From: Adenophora triphylla var. japonica | Taxonomy: Eukaryota; Streptophyta; Magnoliopsida; Asterales; Campanulaceae | DNA length: 64,000 nt | Reading direction: 5' to 3' | Assembly: GCA_022495995.1 (NCBI GenBank) | Contig: JAFEMH010001249.1 | Coordinates: 310,001-374,000 of the forward strand | Part shown: in pieces, positions 22,262-33,420 of the stretch | Layout of the letters: every line of letters begins with the position of its first letter | Numbering within the stretch: the first letter of the stretch is position 1 | Notes under the pieces: model-generated | Database searches by the model: none | What the model was told of the DNA's origin: nothing | What the model saw: the letters and a program-made list of their open reading frames with translations, nothing else | Made by a program: the position numbers and the translations under genes

Positions 22262-23842
22262 GAGGACCACTATTTCTTGGTCCTTTTGGATGTCGTCAAT
22301 TGTACACTTCTTTCCTTTATTGGATGTTGTAGTCGTGTTGGAAGGGTAAGGTTTATAGCAAGAGACATGTTCAGACCAGTAGTGCCTCCCCGTGCACGAA
22401 CCCCTTTGATGTAACCATCGATGTAAGCGTCAAGATTTGACTTTATGTAAAACTCCTTTGTGTCAGATATGCAAGATTTATATGGTGAGATGGCTCGAGT
22501 CGAGCGATTGTCGATACTCTTGTTGCTAGGCTTTTCTTGTATTTTCTTAATTAGTTCTACCAATATTCCTTCAAACAAGTCAATAGGAATATTAGGACTG
22601 CACGACCCCGCCACAAAATTGGCATTAGCAAATGAAACCACAGTAGGAAGTACCCTGGTGGGAGGAATGACAGTCTGAGCATTCACAGTGTGACCGTAAC
22701 CCTCCTCTTAAGTCAAACTTGAAGCATAAGAATACGGACCAAAGGATCGGGGGTGGTGAGACTTATAAGGGGCCTCATAAGGTCTGGCAGCTGAGGAAGA
22801 TGAGGATATATGGCTCGTAATGGCTGGATACCAGGGAGTAGTGAGTGCGGATCCAAAAGGCTAATGAAGATATTAGGTTTGAGGCACCGTAAAATTAGGA
22901 CTGAACGTGTCTTGACCACACTGAGGAACGTGACTTGAAGAGTAATGTGTATAATGTACTTGATGAGCATGAGCAGCTTACGTAACAGCCGGGTGAAGAA
23001 TTGGATGAGTAGCATTTGACCTTGTCGGACTTCCCAACTAGAGAGGCGGGGTAGAGCTTGGAGGATGTTGTGAATACGGTGAGCCTGATGAAGTGGTGAT
23101 AAAATCCTGGTGGCCCATGTAAGCTTGCAGTATCACAGGGGCAAGTGGGCCTTGAGAATTGATGGAAGCAAGGTGACCTAGATTGGACTGCTGAGGATGA
23201 GAATTAGTAGAAAGCAGCTGTTGCAGACTGGACTGCAGATCCATGTCGAGTTGATGGGCTTGAGAAGTAGCAAACTGACTAATTCCAGACTGATGACCCG
23301 GACCAGACTGAGGCTGTGAAGTAGTAAACTGACCCATTCCAAGTTGTGGGGCGAAAGCTAACTAATTCAAACCCAGTGGTAAAACCTGAGAGGCACCGGG
23401 GGCAGGTTGACCTAGTTCGAGCTATTGAGGAGTACAAAGTCATTGGAGCTGAGAGACGAGCTGAGTCATAGGCCGGGGGATGCTTGGCCCATTAGCAGTT
23501 CCACACGAAAGGGAGTAAGGCATTCAACGGTAGTCGGCATGCCCAGGAAGGGAATTAGCTTGATTCTCCGCAGCAACCGTAAAGGTTCCATTAGGGTTGT
23601 GAAAAATTGCTAGTCTGAGCTTCTCGATGTTGTCTTATATGTCCCAACATTTGATTCCATTGTTCGGCATTCTGTGGATTCTCGGGGTGCGGAGTCGTAT
23701 GCCCCCACTGTTCTCCTCTGAGCTGGCCATTCTGAAACTCTGAAGCAAATAAAGAAACCAATGAACTATCGATTACGGAGCAGCCAGTGAACAAACGATG
23801 ACCCGGGATCCTGATCCAAACTTTGCTTACTGTGGAAGGCAC
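22262..23842 (-). pseudogene. Tat-B gag, N-terminal part
   Basis: Read on the minus strand from about 23842, several short frames join across frameshifts. They are rich in Q, S, P and H (for example SQPQSGPGHQSGISQ and LQSSLQQLLSTNSH), as expected for the N-terminal half of a Tat gag, and end in a frame (to 22270) that reads on into the piece at 16410-16573 once the copia element and one CCTTA are removed. I see no capsid core like that of Tat-C or Tat-D (ADHFQ...LRWFL). The assignment rests on continuity with the zinc-knuckle part, not on a recognised domain. Confidence 0.55.
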
Positions 23843-25108
23843 AAAAGGGTGCGGTTCAGACTCGAGAAAGCGAAACAGGTTGGTGTTTGGGCTTAGGGCT
23901 CATGCAACATGCGATTATTTGTTCGAGTTTACTTAAAATGCCTTTTCTCAATTCCTAGGTGGTTGGAAAAGATTGCTCTTTTTTCTTTTTTTAACTACTC
24001 TAAGTCCTGGATCAGTGGGACCCATCACTACGCCTACAGATCCCTCAACCTGTAACCTCAAACAAGGGTTCCATAGGGCAAGCAGGTCCCACCGACCGAA
24101 AAGGAAAATGGACCTAAGGTCTGGAGGATCATGAAGTCTTAACGCGCACTCGATGCCAATTACGGGCAAAGCCAACGTCGAGGGTCAAGATCGAGTTAAG
24201 GTGCCTGATGAAAAGTCGGCATGACCTTGACTGATAAGTGTCCACAAAGGATCTTGACTCGTCGTTGATTGAGCGGTAATTAAACATGGATTGGATGTTA
24301 ATCCTTGATGACTCGGTGTCACACCGGGAGCCAGTGCATAAGTCGTGCGGGTCAAAGTCAAAGTCAAAGTCCCAGTAAGGATCGAGTCAAAGTGCATGAT
24401 GTAAAACCGGCATGACCTCGACTAATTAGGTCCACAAAGGATCTTGGCTTGGCACATTGACTGGGGTTTGACCGACACGAGGTATACACTGACGCGGTCT
24501 GACACAGACCAAACCAAAAACCAACCAAGTCTCGAACAAAAATGTGTGTCACGGACAAGTGCAGGGTAGACACGAGGGTAAACCAAGGGTTGTTTGGGTC
24601 GTCCCGTGCTCTCACCGAGAGGCGTAGTAAGGCTTCCCAGGCTGCTACTGAGATTTCCTGGGTTAAGGACGTAGTATGCAGTGTACGGTCAACGTATGCA
24701 TAGTATGCAACAATCTAAATTCTTTTTTGAGTAAAAATAGGGATTTTCAAATGTGTCCTAAAGGCATGATGCATGCAAAAGATTTTTGAAAATAATTTTT
24801 TTTTGGAAGCATTTTCGAAAAAAGTTTTGAAAGCATGTAAGCACATAAGAACATAAGAGTTGAACAGTCAAAGTTATCATAAGTAAGGACTTCCTCCCTT
24901 TTCAAACATCAAAAATCCAAGGTCCAACAGTCAAACTTTGACTTTTCTCGGCACGGTCAAACCAATAACAATAAATCATAGCAAGACAAAATATTCACAA
25001 GGAAACACACACATAAAAACACAAGGTTTCAAGTAACGGGATGGAAGCTTGACCCACGAAAGCTAAAAAAACAAGTTTTTTTTAAAAAACAAGTTTTTTA
25101 AAGCTTAG
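23843..25108 (-). other. Leader of Tat-B with a 191-bp duplication
   Basis: Non-coding. Two related blocks, near 24190-24265 and 24381-24455, share ATCGAGT, CCGGCATGACC-like and GTCCACAAAGGATCTTG words with a 191-bp period. Two segments are shared with the leaders of Tat-C and Tat-D: 24500-24526 (GTTGGTTTTTGGT on the minus strand) and about 23995-24035 (GTAGTGATG...CCCACTGATCCA). Confidence 0.7.
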
Positions 25109-25126
25109 TCTCCAGCGGAGTCGCCA
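25109..25126 (-). other. Tat-B primer-binding site (tRNA-Arg type)
   Basis: On the minus strand TGGCGACTCCGCTGGAGA starts one base after the LTR end CATCACA. The sequence is the Tat/Ogre-type site complementary to the 3' end of tRNA-Arg, with one mismatch to the GGGGA end seen in Tat-E. Confidence 0.85.
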
Positions 25127-25127
25127 C

Positions 25128-25907
25128 TGTGATGTACCCGATTTTTCGGCGCCCGACAAAACCTTTTTTTGGGGGATTGTTTTGAAAAGATTTTTGGATT
25201 ACTCTTTATCGGACTTGAAAAAATAAACAGAGTCGCCACGCCATTTTAGTTTAGGTCCAAAACTTTGAAAAAAGCCCAAAAGTAGAGAAACGAGTCCGGA
25301 GGTCACGTTACACTCCGGGAAGAACGTTTGGCGTTCACCCGAAATGCCTCGTATGACGAGTCTTCCATACTAGAAACTTTGTGTGTGTGTGTGTGTGTGT
25401 GTGTTTTTGAAAAAGATTTTGAATTAAAATGGTTTTCTGGGAATAAAAGGAACCTGAGGGACTAGACTAAAAAACAGTTTAAAAAATAGTTACTAAACTG
25501 GAAAAATAGCAGAAGCTGGAAACTGTTTGCAGATGACAATGTGCGTTGATGACTTTGTAGTACAAAATCATCCGCGCGGAGAAGGGTGCAGTCTCAATAT
25601 TTTACAGTTTTCTAATCAGTCACTGTAATTTTCAGAAACTTAACTGGATTTACAGGACTTAACTGGAACTGAAAACAGAAAACAAAGGAAATGTTTAGAT
25701 TTTTGTCATCCATGCTTGTCCTCTCTTTACCTAGACTTTGATTAGTGGTCATTAGTAATTAATCCACTTAATCAAGCCATCACGGGGGTACATTAGGACT
25801 TTGAAAGCACTTCATTTGCTAGGAAAAAGGGGGATTTACATGAAAAGTAAGTTAACAAGAAAATTAGGTCAAGATGTATCAACTTTAGAGGAAGATCTCT
25901 AAGGTGG
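25128..25907 (-). repeat. 5' LTR of Tat-B, cut by Tat-C; contains (GT)12
   Basis: The LTR end reads CATCACA on the minus strand, preceded by AAATGGCGTGGCGACTC, which the LTRs of Tat-A and Tat-D also carry. A pure GT microsatellite of 12 units lies at 25381-25404. The LTR is interrupted at 25907 by Tat-C; the remainder must lie beyond Tat-C, outside the window. Confidence 0.8.
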
Positions 25908-28016
25908 TGTAAGTACCCAAATCCGGATCGCCAAAATCCGTTAGAAGTTAACCGAAATCCGTTAACGGGCCCACTTCAGGTTAACCGGAACCCGTTACAC
26001 TTCCCGTTCTCAAGCCAACGAGACGCCCCGAGACTACCCCGTGCATCCCAACGTCAAAGCATACTCAACACACGTCGTCACACGTAAAAGTACAGCTTTC
26101 CCTGAAAAATGCACTTTAGGCACTTTAGGGGCATTTCGGACATTTTCTGGACTGTTATTTAAAAAATAGACAAAACCGGGGATAACGGCACGAACTCCCA
26201 CGAACCTGGTGAGTCATGGGACACGTGGCACGCATGCCACAGCTCCCTCATCAACATCAATCAAAAATCAGTGTGAAAATACCAAAAATACCCACTGGTA
26301 TGCGGTCAAAGTCCGTAGGACTCTTTTCAATCATTGCCCGACAAGTCCCTCCAATTTCCAAAGTTTCACAGAACCCCCTGAAATTAAACCTCAGTCCGTC
26401 CGGACTCATCCTGAAATTTCACCTATAAATACAAACCTCTGTCAAAGCATTTTGACAACAACAAATTCACTCCATTTTCACACAAGTCACGGCCCAACTG
26501 GTTTTCACCCTCTCCCGAGCTCCCGTTTCATCTCGATTCGCGTGATAACTCCGTATTTCGATCAAATATAACCCCCACCACCTTAAAACACCGTTCCAAA
26601 CACTTTTCCATGTCCCGTATACGCCCCCCGAGTCAAAGGAGTCGACCCTAGCTATAGGTAGCGCTCTCTCTCTCTAAACTCCCGTTCCGTCTCGGTTTAC
26701 GCGCCAGTCGCTACAACCATTTCGGACGACGTGGTTGAAATGTAGATGTCACCGTCTAACGGGGTCCGATACGTTTTAGTCCTCGATCCTCTTCTCTTCC
26801 CGTAAGAGAAGTAATCTCGGGTTAAAATGGCGTTCCGGCCCCGTTTCGTTACTTTTTATGTCATTTACAAATTTTGGATCGTTTGATCCGTCGAACGTCA
26901 TTTACTTTCATGTCATTTACAATTCCGGATTGTTTGATCCGTCGATCGTCATTTACTTTTACGCAACTTTACAATTTCGAGCTGTTTGGCTCGTCGAACG
27001 CACTTTACAATTCCGAATCGTTTGATTCCGTCGATACCGCATTTTAAATACTGTCATTTACAAGTTCGAGCCGTTTGGATCGTGATAGTATTTACTTATC
27101 AAAAGTCTGAGTCGCAAAATGATTCGTTGATCGCATATCATTTAATGCTTTTTTCCCGTAAAATCGCTAACAATGTAATGCCCGGTTCAAAACCGGAGTT
27201 CGACATTCGAACTCTCTTTCAAAACGCGCGAAATGACGTTTGGCATCCAAACGCTCATCTTCGAACTTAAAAGCCGACTTTTGACATTCAAAATCATTTA
27301 ATGCTTTTTTTCCGTAAAGTCGCTAACAATGACACGCCCGGTTCAAAACCGGAGTTCGACATTTGAACTCTCTTTCAAAACGCGCGAAATGACGTTTGGC
27401 AACCAAACGCTCATCTTCAAACTCAAAACTGATGTTTGACATTCAAACGCTCCTTTCTTAAAAGTCAACATTTGACACTTAAGACAAACAGTTAAAATCA
27501 GTATTCGCGCCACTTTTCCTAAAACTTCCAAAACCGACATTTGCCATTCAAACGCTTGTCTTTTCAAACAGAATCACATAATCAACGTTTGACATTCAAA
27601 CAAGATTAAGCTTGTCATTCAAGCCCCCCATTTCCAAAAATGCCAAACACTCACACACGCGCACACATTTTCGAGAAAGGTAGAAAGACTCGTCATACGA
27701 GGCGTTTCGGGTGATCTCAAAATACTCTTCCCGAAACGTAACGTGACCTCCGAACCTAACAATCTCTGGTACTCAAAAAGCTTTTTACTCGTTTTTGCTA
27801 CCAATAAAAATGACTCCCCATTTTCAAAGATTTTTCCTAAGTTTTTTCTACCAATAAAAACGACACCATTTTCAACCAATAGCCGTTTCTCAACGTTTGG
27901 GCTCAAAATACAAAAACCGCGTGGCGACTCCTCTCCTTCCCGAAAGCGAGGTCTCAGACAACAACCCTCCGCGAAAGACAACCGCCTTCGCACCGCGCGA
28001 ATCCCGGGTAATTTCA
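25908..28016 (+). repeat. 5' LTR of Tat-C
   Basis: 2109 bp from TGTAAGTACCC to GGTAATTTCA. The palindrome GTGGCACGCATGCCAC (26225-26240) overlaps a CACGTG box and lies about 190 bp upstream of TATAAATA (26424-26431). In the transcribed part, five related units at about 26876-27081 each carry a small hairpin with loop GTTT. A 156-bp segment starting at 27141 is repeated directly from 27297 and contains CCGGTTCAAAACCGG. Short reading frames inside the LTR have no support as genes. Confidence 0.9.
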
Positions 28017-28018
28017 GT

Positions 28019-28036
28019 TGGCTACTCCGCTGGGGA
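28019..28036 (+). other. Tat-C primer-binding site (tRNA-Arg type)
   Basis: TGGCTACTCCGCTGGGGA begins two bases after the LTR end. It differs by one base (T for G) from the tRNA-Arg-complementary site of the other Tat elements here. Confidence 0.85.
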
Positions 28037-28083
28037 CTTGGATACTTTTTTGAAAACTACCGTTGTTTTCAAAAAAGCCTTAC

Positions 28084-29843
28084 TGTAAGTACCCAAATCT
28101 GGCTCATGCCTTCCGGCTAAATTTCCTGGCAATTTCGGTAATTCTCCCGGTAATTCCCCAGACTTTCCTGGAGTTCCGAAACAATTCCGGAACTGTTCCA
28201 AATCATCTAAGGGCTGAAGGGAATGCTTCCCAATTAAGAAACACGTTTTTCTTAATTTGGGAAAGGTTCTAGAATTGCCACCTTGCATGATTCTAGAAAT
28301 ATGCTGAGCCACAAGGGATAATGCCGCACAGCTGCATTAGCCAAGGATCTCTGGCCGCACGGCTTCATTGGTCTTATCCAGACTGCCTATAAATAGAGCC
28401 CTCCTCTTCCCATTTTAGACACCAACAACCAGGCAACCAAAGACGAAAAACATAGTTCCAATACACTCAAATACTGCTGGAAATCCAAGAAGGTTGAAGA
28501 AGCAAGCCAAGAAGCTACCTCCCCCCTCCTTGAAGATCCCAAAGTTGGTCCTTCCACCTAGCTCAACCCAAAGAAGAAGAGGCCACCATTGGTAACCTCT
28601 CACTCCCTTGCCTTGCATTTTAATTGCTCAATGTGAATTAGATTGCTCATTGCATTCATATATTGTTATTATCTTTGCTTGGGACTTGGTAGTTTGCATT
28701 AAAGATCATATCTTTATTATACCCCTTTTCCCCTTTGCATAAATTAGGCATCATTTGTCATTAAAAATGTAATCTTTATATTCAAAGGTGCATCCTTTGC
28801 ACCTAAAAATCCCCTTTTTACATAAAAATGTCATCTTTATGCATTATTTGCTCATAAAAATGCAATCTTTACATCCAAAATGCATTATTTGCATATAAAA
28901 ATCATGTCTTTATAAAAAAAGGTGCATCCTTTGTACCTAAAATCCATTTTCATGCATCCTTTGCATTAAAGATCATTCTTTCATCATAAAAATGCATCCT
29001 TTGCTTTCAAAAATAGAACCTTTGTGCATCCTTTGCATATTAAGCCCTAATTTCCTCATAAAAATGCATCCTTTGCATAAAAATCATGTCTTTACATCAA
29101 AATGCATCCTTTGCAAATCAAATGCATCCTTTGCAACCCAAAAATGTCATCTTTTCACTAAAAATGTCATTTTTACATGCATTCCCCCATGTCCCCATTA
29201 GCAACCTTGGAACGGACCGGTGTAAAGATCCTATCTTTGCATCGTTTTTTCCATTAAAGGTTCCATAATCTCTTTAGAAAGGGACAACCTTGAACCCTAT
29301 ATCTCCGATTATCACTTAAGACGAGCATGAAGCATTCATATAAGCTCGATCGTCTTAAGGTGTAGGATTGATGGGCTAAGGACATTCCTTCCTAAAGAAC
29401 CTCATTTTTGGGCTATAAAAGAGAGCCCTTCTCTCGATCACGCAAGTCCCGAGGTTAGAAATGCGATGATCACAAGTCCAAGATGAGGACGGGATCAAAA
29501 TCCTGAATACATAAAATCTAAGAAATCCCGAGCGACAACCAATAAATGGTTTGTACGTCCGGAAGACAACTTGGGACATTCCCTTCCCTTTCATTCAAAC
29601 ACATGCACACAAGAAAGCACGCAAGCAAGGAAGATAAACGGAATCTAGGGAGACTTTCTACGGCAAGGCACCTTGGGTGAACGACGATCCGTTCTTCCCA
29701 AGTGGTAACTTAACCTCCGAACCCATAAATCCTTTTTTTCAAAGTTTTGAGGAAATCAAAATGGCGTGGCGACTCCATTTTTTCAAATTAAACCAGATGT
29801 CTTCAAACTCGCGTGAATTCCACAATTTGGGCACACATTCACA
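28084..29843 (+). repeat. 5' LTR of Tat-D
   Basis: Starts TGTAAGTACCC and ends CACACATTCACA. GCCGCACAGC (28323-28332) and GCCGCACGGC (28354-28363) stand 25-65 bp upstream of TATAAATA (28388-28395). From about 28640 to 29180 the sequence is a decayed tandem repeat of AAAATGCATCCTTTGCA-like words. Reading frames within this repeat are by-products of it. Confidence 0.95.
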
Positions 29844-29846
29844 GTT

Positions 29847-29863
29847 TGGCGACTCCGCTGGGA
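29847..29863 (+). other. Tat-D primer-binding site (tRNA-Arg type)
   Basis: TGGCGACTCCGCTGGGA begins three bases after the LTR end. One G is missing compared with the full site in Tat-E. Confidence 0.88.
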
Positions 29864-31586
29864 ATTCCCAAGGGAGAAAAGCTTTCATTTTCAAAATAAA
29901 CGATACTTGGTATATAGGTGGAAACCACTTAACCTTCCTGTATCGCTCCCTAACCCGGGGCTTGGGATAAACGGTGGTTTAACAATCCCACGTACCGGTA
30001 TCACTTTTCGAAAAAAAAAAGTAAAAGAAAGCTTTTCCCTTTGAGCGGGTTAGACTCCCATCGCGGATTCCGTTTATCTTGCTTGCTTTCTTTGCCTTGC
30101 ATTGCATCATTTGCATCTTGGGATCTGTGCATACTTCGAACGGGAAACAACCCGAAAAAAAATAGCAAAGGAGTGGAACCTGGAAAATTGATCCATGCAG
30201 TCGTACGGCTCAATCCTCCTTGGATTCTGACCGGACGGCATCAGTGGCAATTCCACCAGGAAAAATTATGGTTAATCTGGCAGTCCTAGCAGCTTGGGGC
30301 TATTCAGTTCCAAGACTGACTGGGGCTCTCAAAAAATTTACGTGCTTAACTGTTGCATTCTCCCCCGTCCCAAAAAATCATTCCTTTAAAACACATTTAT
30401 GAAAATCTCTGTTTTAACTCAAAAAGGAACATTTTAGGAGACCGCACACTACGCGCACCCTATATATCCTGTACACTTTGCACGCACGTCCCTTTAAACT
30501 CGGGGTGGTTGTTCAGCTGCAGTCACGGACAGCCTTACGATGCTCCCGGGCGCGCACGGAATCACCCCAAACTCCCCATGGCAGCCAGTGTCGACCAATG
30601 CACAGTCCGTGTCACGTTTCAAAAAACCGTGACTTTTGGTTGGTTTTTGGTCTAGTCCGTGTCATATAGCTCAATTGCATATCCCCGTAAAGGTCAAGCC
30701 TTAGTTCATAACGAAAGTCAAGATCTTTCGCTCAAGCGAAACTCTGCCAAAATTCTGACAAGGAAAAATTGGTAGAACCTTGACTCTGACATTGACTTTG
30801 ACCTTGACCTGCACGGAACGCGTAAGAGTCGAGACCGAGTCTTTGCCAAGAAAAGTCCAAAGATCTTTCGCTCAAGCGAAGCTCTGCCAAAATTCCGACA
30901 AGGAAAAATTGGCAAGATCTTGACCCGGCATTGACTTCGATTTTGACTCACGCCCGGCGTATGCAACGAAGTTCAATGTGACACTGTGTCATCCGGCTTT
31001 TACCACCCGACCCATGCCTATTATCTTCTCGGACATTACCGAAAAGTCAAAACGTCAATCGCGCAAGCGAAATTCTGTCGAAATTCTGTTAAGGCTGAAA
31101 GACGAGACTTTCCCGGTATTGCCTTGACTATAATTCGCATCGCTCGTGCGTTAAAAGTTCCTATGACCCGCTAGACCCATTAGGAGCGTTCTTCTCTCTC
31201 GGTCGGTGGGATCCGCGTGCCCTATAGGACCCTCGCCCGGGGCTGTCCACCCTGGAAGGTCGAAATACAGGTGGAATACGAGGGGCTTATAGACGTAGTG
31301 ACGAAACCCACTGATCCAAGATCTAGAGTAGTTGCGAAAAAGAAGGGCAAATCCCCTTTTCCAACCAAATAGAAATTAATAAAAGACACTGTTTTAAGTA
31401 AACTGGAAGATTCCTAATTTGCATATTGCTTGAGCCTTCAGCCTAAACACCTACCCCGAGTCTAAACCTCTCCTATCCCTTTCCCGCAGCGAGAAAGAAG
31501 TGGGTGAGAACACCGGTCGCCGACTTGTTAGCGTGCAATTCTTAGACGGTTCGCGAATCCTCGCTTTGTCACCCGTAGAGTCGAGA
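29864..31586 (+). other. Leader of Tat-D with repeated stem-loops
   Basis: Non-coding. A 54-bp unit at 30721-30774 returns at 30861-30914 and contains TTTCGCTCAAGCGAAA, a seven-pair stem with a two-base loop; a third, weaker TCGCGCAAGCGA is at 31059-31070. TCGTACGGC (30202-30209) is one form of the element palindrome. Blocks at 30637-30664 and 31279-31335 are shared with the leaders of Tat-B and Tat-C. CGAGGGGCTTAT at 31279-31290 resembles the polypurine tract. Confidence 0.75.
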
Positions 31587-33420
31587 ATGTCCGATTCGAC
31601 AGAGAACGTCTTGGTTTGGGTAACCGGATGACTAGGGAAGAAGAGCTATCCTTAGCCTTGGAAAACAGTCGTAAGGCCCATGAGGAACAAAGCAGACCAT
31701 GCTCATTGATGCACTCCGCCGTCATGGGGTCCGGATAGTGGTAGAGCCCAATCGGTTCCCTGGTTATGGTAGAAGATGAAACTCCGTAAGTAACCATCTC
31801 GGCTCCCCCTAGCCTATAACCAATGCCCTCCTCCATCCACATATGATCCTTTGCCAAAGACTGTCCCTTTTCGGCCTTTTCCAAGATCTCAAGCCGTCGG
31901 GGTCCCGACACCCTCTCCTCCTCGTATAAGACCCAGCTTTGTTCCCTACCAACAGAGAACAAACGCCACAGCCTATCCCGAACGCAGCCTCCGCACTACC
32001 CTATGGGATTCACTCCCTCTCCCCAAGTATGGGCCGTCCCAAACAACCTCTAGGCCTCAAAATCAATCGAGTGACCTTTTCAATCTATGCCCTTCCACAA
32101 AGAGATCTTCCACCCCCAACCTTGCCAACAGATCCCACGAGGCTCCTTTTTCTACTTCTGCAACTACGAGCCTAATTCCTATGTCTCTGGCCAGCCTCAG
32201 GGAAACACAGGACCGGGCCAAGTTTACACCTACTTCCCTTCCAAAGACCCCCAAGCCATGGTACCAGCTACCACTGTGCCACGCACAGTCCTGCCACTCA
32301 AATCTGACAAGCCTGCTTCAGAATCGAAACTGTCACCCGACCCCAACATGACTTGGTTGATGGAACAAGTTAAGTCCATGCAAGAGAAGTTTGGAGAACT
32401 GAGCACCAAAAAGGCAAAGATACCGTATCACCGATCCCAAAGAAAATTGGCCCTCTTCCTCCAAAATTCCGGATGCCTGAGATTGAAAAGTTCAATGGCA
32501 CCGATTGTCCCCGGACTCACATTGAAAGCTACCTTCTTGCCATGAGAGCCAAGAATTGTACACATCAGCAAATGGCCGACCATTTTCAGCTGTCATTAAA
32601 GGGTTCAGCTCTTAGATGGTTCCTGCATGTAAAACCAGAGGCCCGAGCCACACGGGACCAGATTAAGGAAGCATTCCCGGAGAAGTATAAGGCCAACTTG
32701 AATTGGGAAACCAAAGTAGGAATGACCTACAAGGGACTCTACAACGCCCGGATGAGCCAAGAAGTGAATTCTACAGAGATGGAATTGGAAGCTTAATGAA
32801 ATGATGACCCGCCGAATGAAGAGGAACAGATGGAGATCTTCCAATCTTGCTTGAAGCCTCAATTAAGGGTCCAGATTGGCAATTACTACTATCCTGACCT
32901 TCGGGCAATGGTAAATGCCGGTACCAAGTTTGAAAATGCCTTCAACATGGCCCCCGGCCGCGGGAGCAGCCTAATTCCCACCGCTACAAAGCACCGCTTC
33001 AAATGCCACAAATTGTCACTATAAAAGGAAAAGAAACGGTCAGTATTTGTCAATTATATTCGTAATGAGAGGGTCGGACAAAATTCAAGCCAAGTTGGTG
33101 CGAAGGCAAGACCTCGTTTCTATACCGCGAAGATTTCGAATGCCACTAGAGAAGGTCTTTGACGGTTTGGTAGCCGAAGGACTCATCGACCTTTGGAAAA
33201 CCGGAAACCCAAGAACCCTAGTGTCGGGATGGACGAAACCAAGCATTGCCGCTTTCACAAATATCATGGGCATAACACCAATGATTGCACCTATCTGAAG
33301 TTCCCGATCTCTCGCCCGATTGAAGAAGGCAAGCCGGAGCCGCCTCGGGGTCCCAATGTGGTCAAGAATCCTCTTCCGCTAACAATCAAGTCAACATGAT
33401 TGAGTTCGGGAGACCAATGC
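31587..33420 (+). pseudogene. Tat-D gag, frameshifted
   Basis: The ATG at 31587 starts a sequence matching Tat-A gag (EEELSLALENS-like, then the RRHGV region), but the frame breaks within 50 bases and several times later. The region 31850-32350 is proline-rich. The capsid core is at 32473-32796: MPEIEKFNGTDCPRTHIESY, then QMADHFQLSLKGSALRWFL. The zinc knuckle CRFHKYHGHNTNDC, a C-x2-H-x4-H-x4-C arrangement rather than the retroviral CCHC, is near 33240-33290. No full protein can be made. Gag of this kind binds and packages the element RNA in the cytoplasm. Confidence 0.85.

Larger units (their letters stand above)
12557..25907 (-). mobile_element. Tat-B: gag-only Tat-lineage element on the minus strand, interrupted twice
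   Basis: Read from right to left: LTR (25907-25128, cut by Tat-C), tRNA-Arg primer site (25126-25109), leader, gag in three pieces separated by a copia element and a solo LTR, then a post-gag region like that of Tat-A. The element ends abruptly at the Tat-A LTR end, so its 3' part is missing. It is the oldest layer of the nest, since all other insertions to its right depend on it. Confidence 0.8.

Noticed and set aside
26209..27270. Frames in the Tat-C LTR and 27743-28120
   Set aside because: LTR sequence; frames are short, overlap promoter and repeat elements and show no domain.
28992..29268. Small frames in the Tat-D LTRs, also present at 60831-61107
   Set aside because: They fall in a low-complexity LTR repeat and have no start context or domain.
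10763..29843. Pairing of the Tat-A LTR with the Tat-D 5' LTR as one element
   Set aside because: They are related but clearly diverged, and the Tat-D LTRs pair with each other by their CTTAC target duplication.
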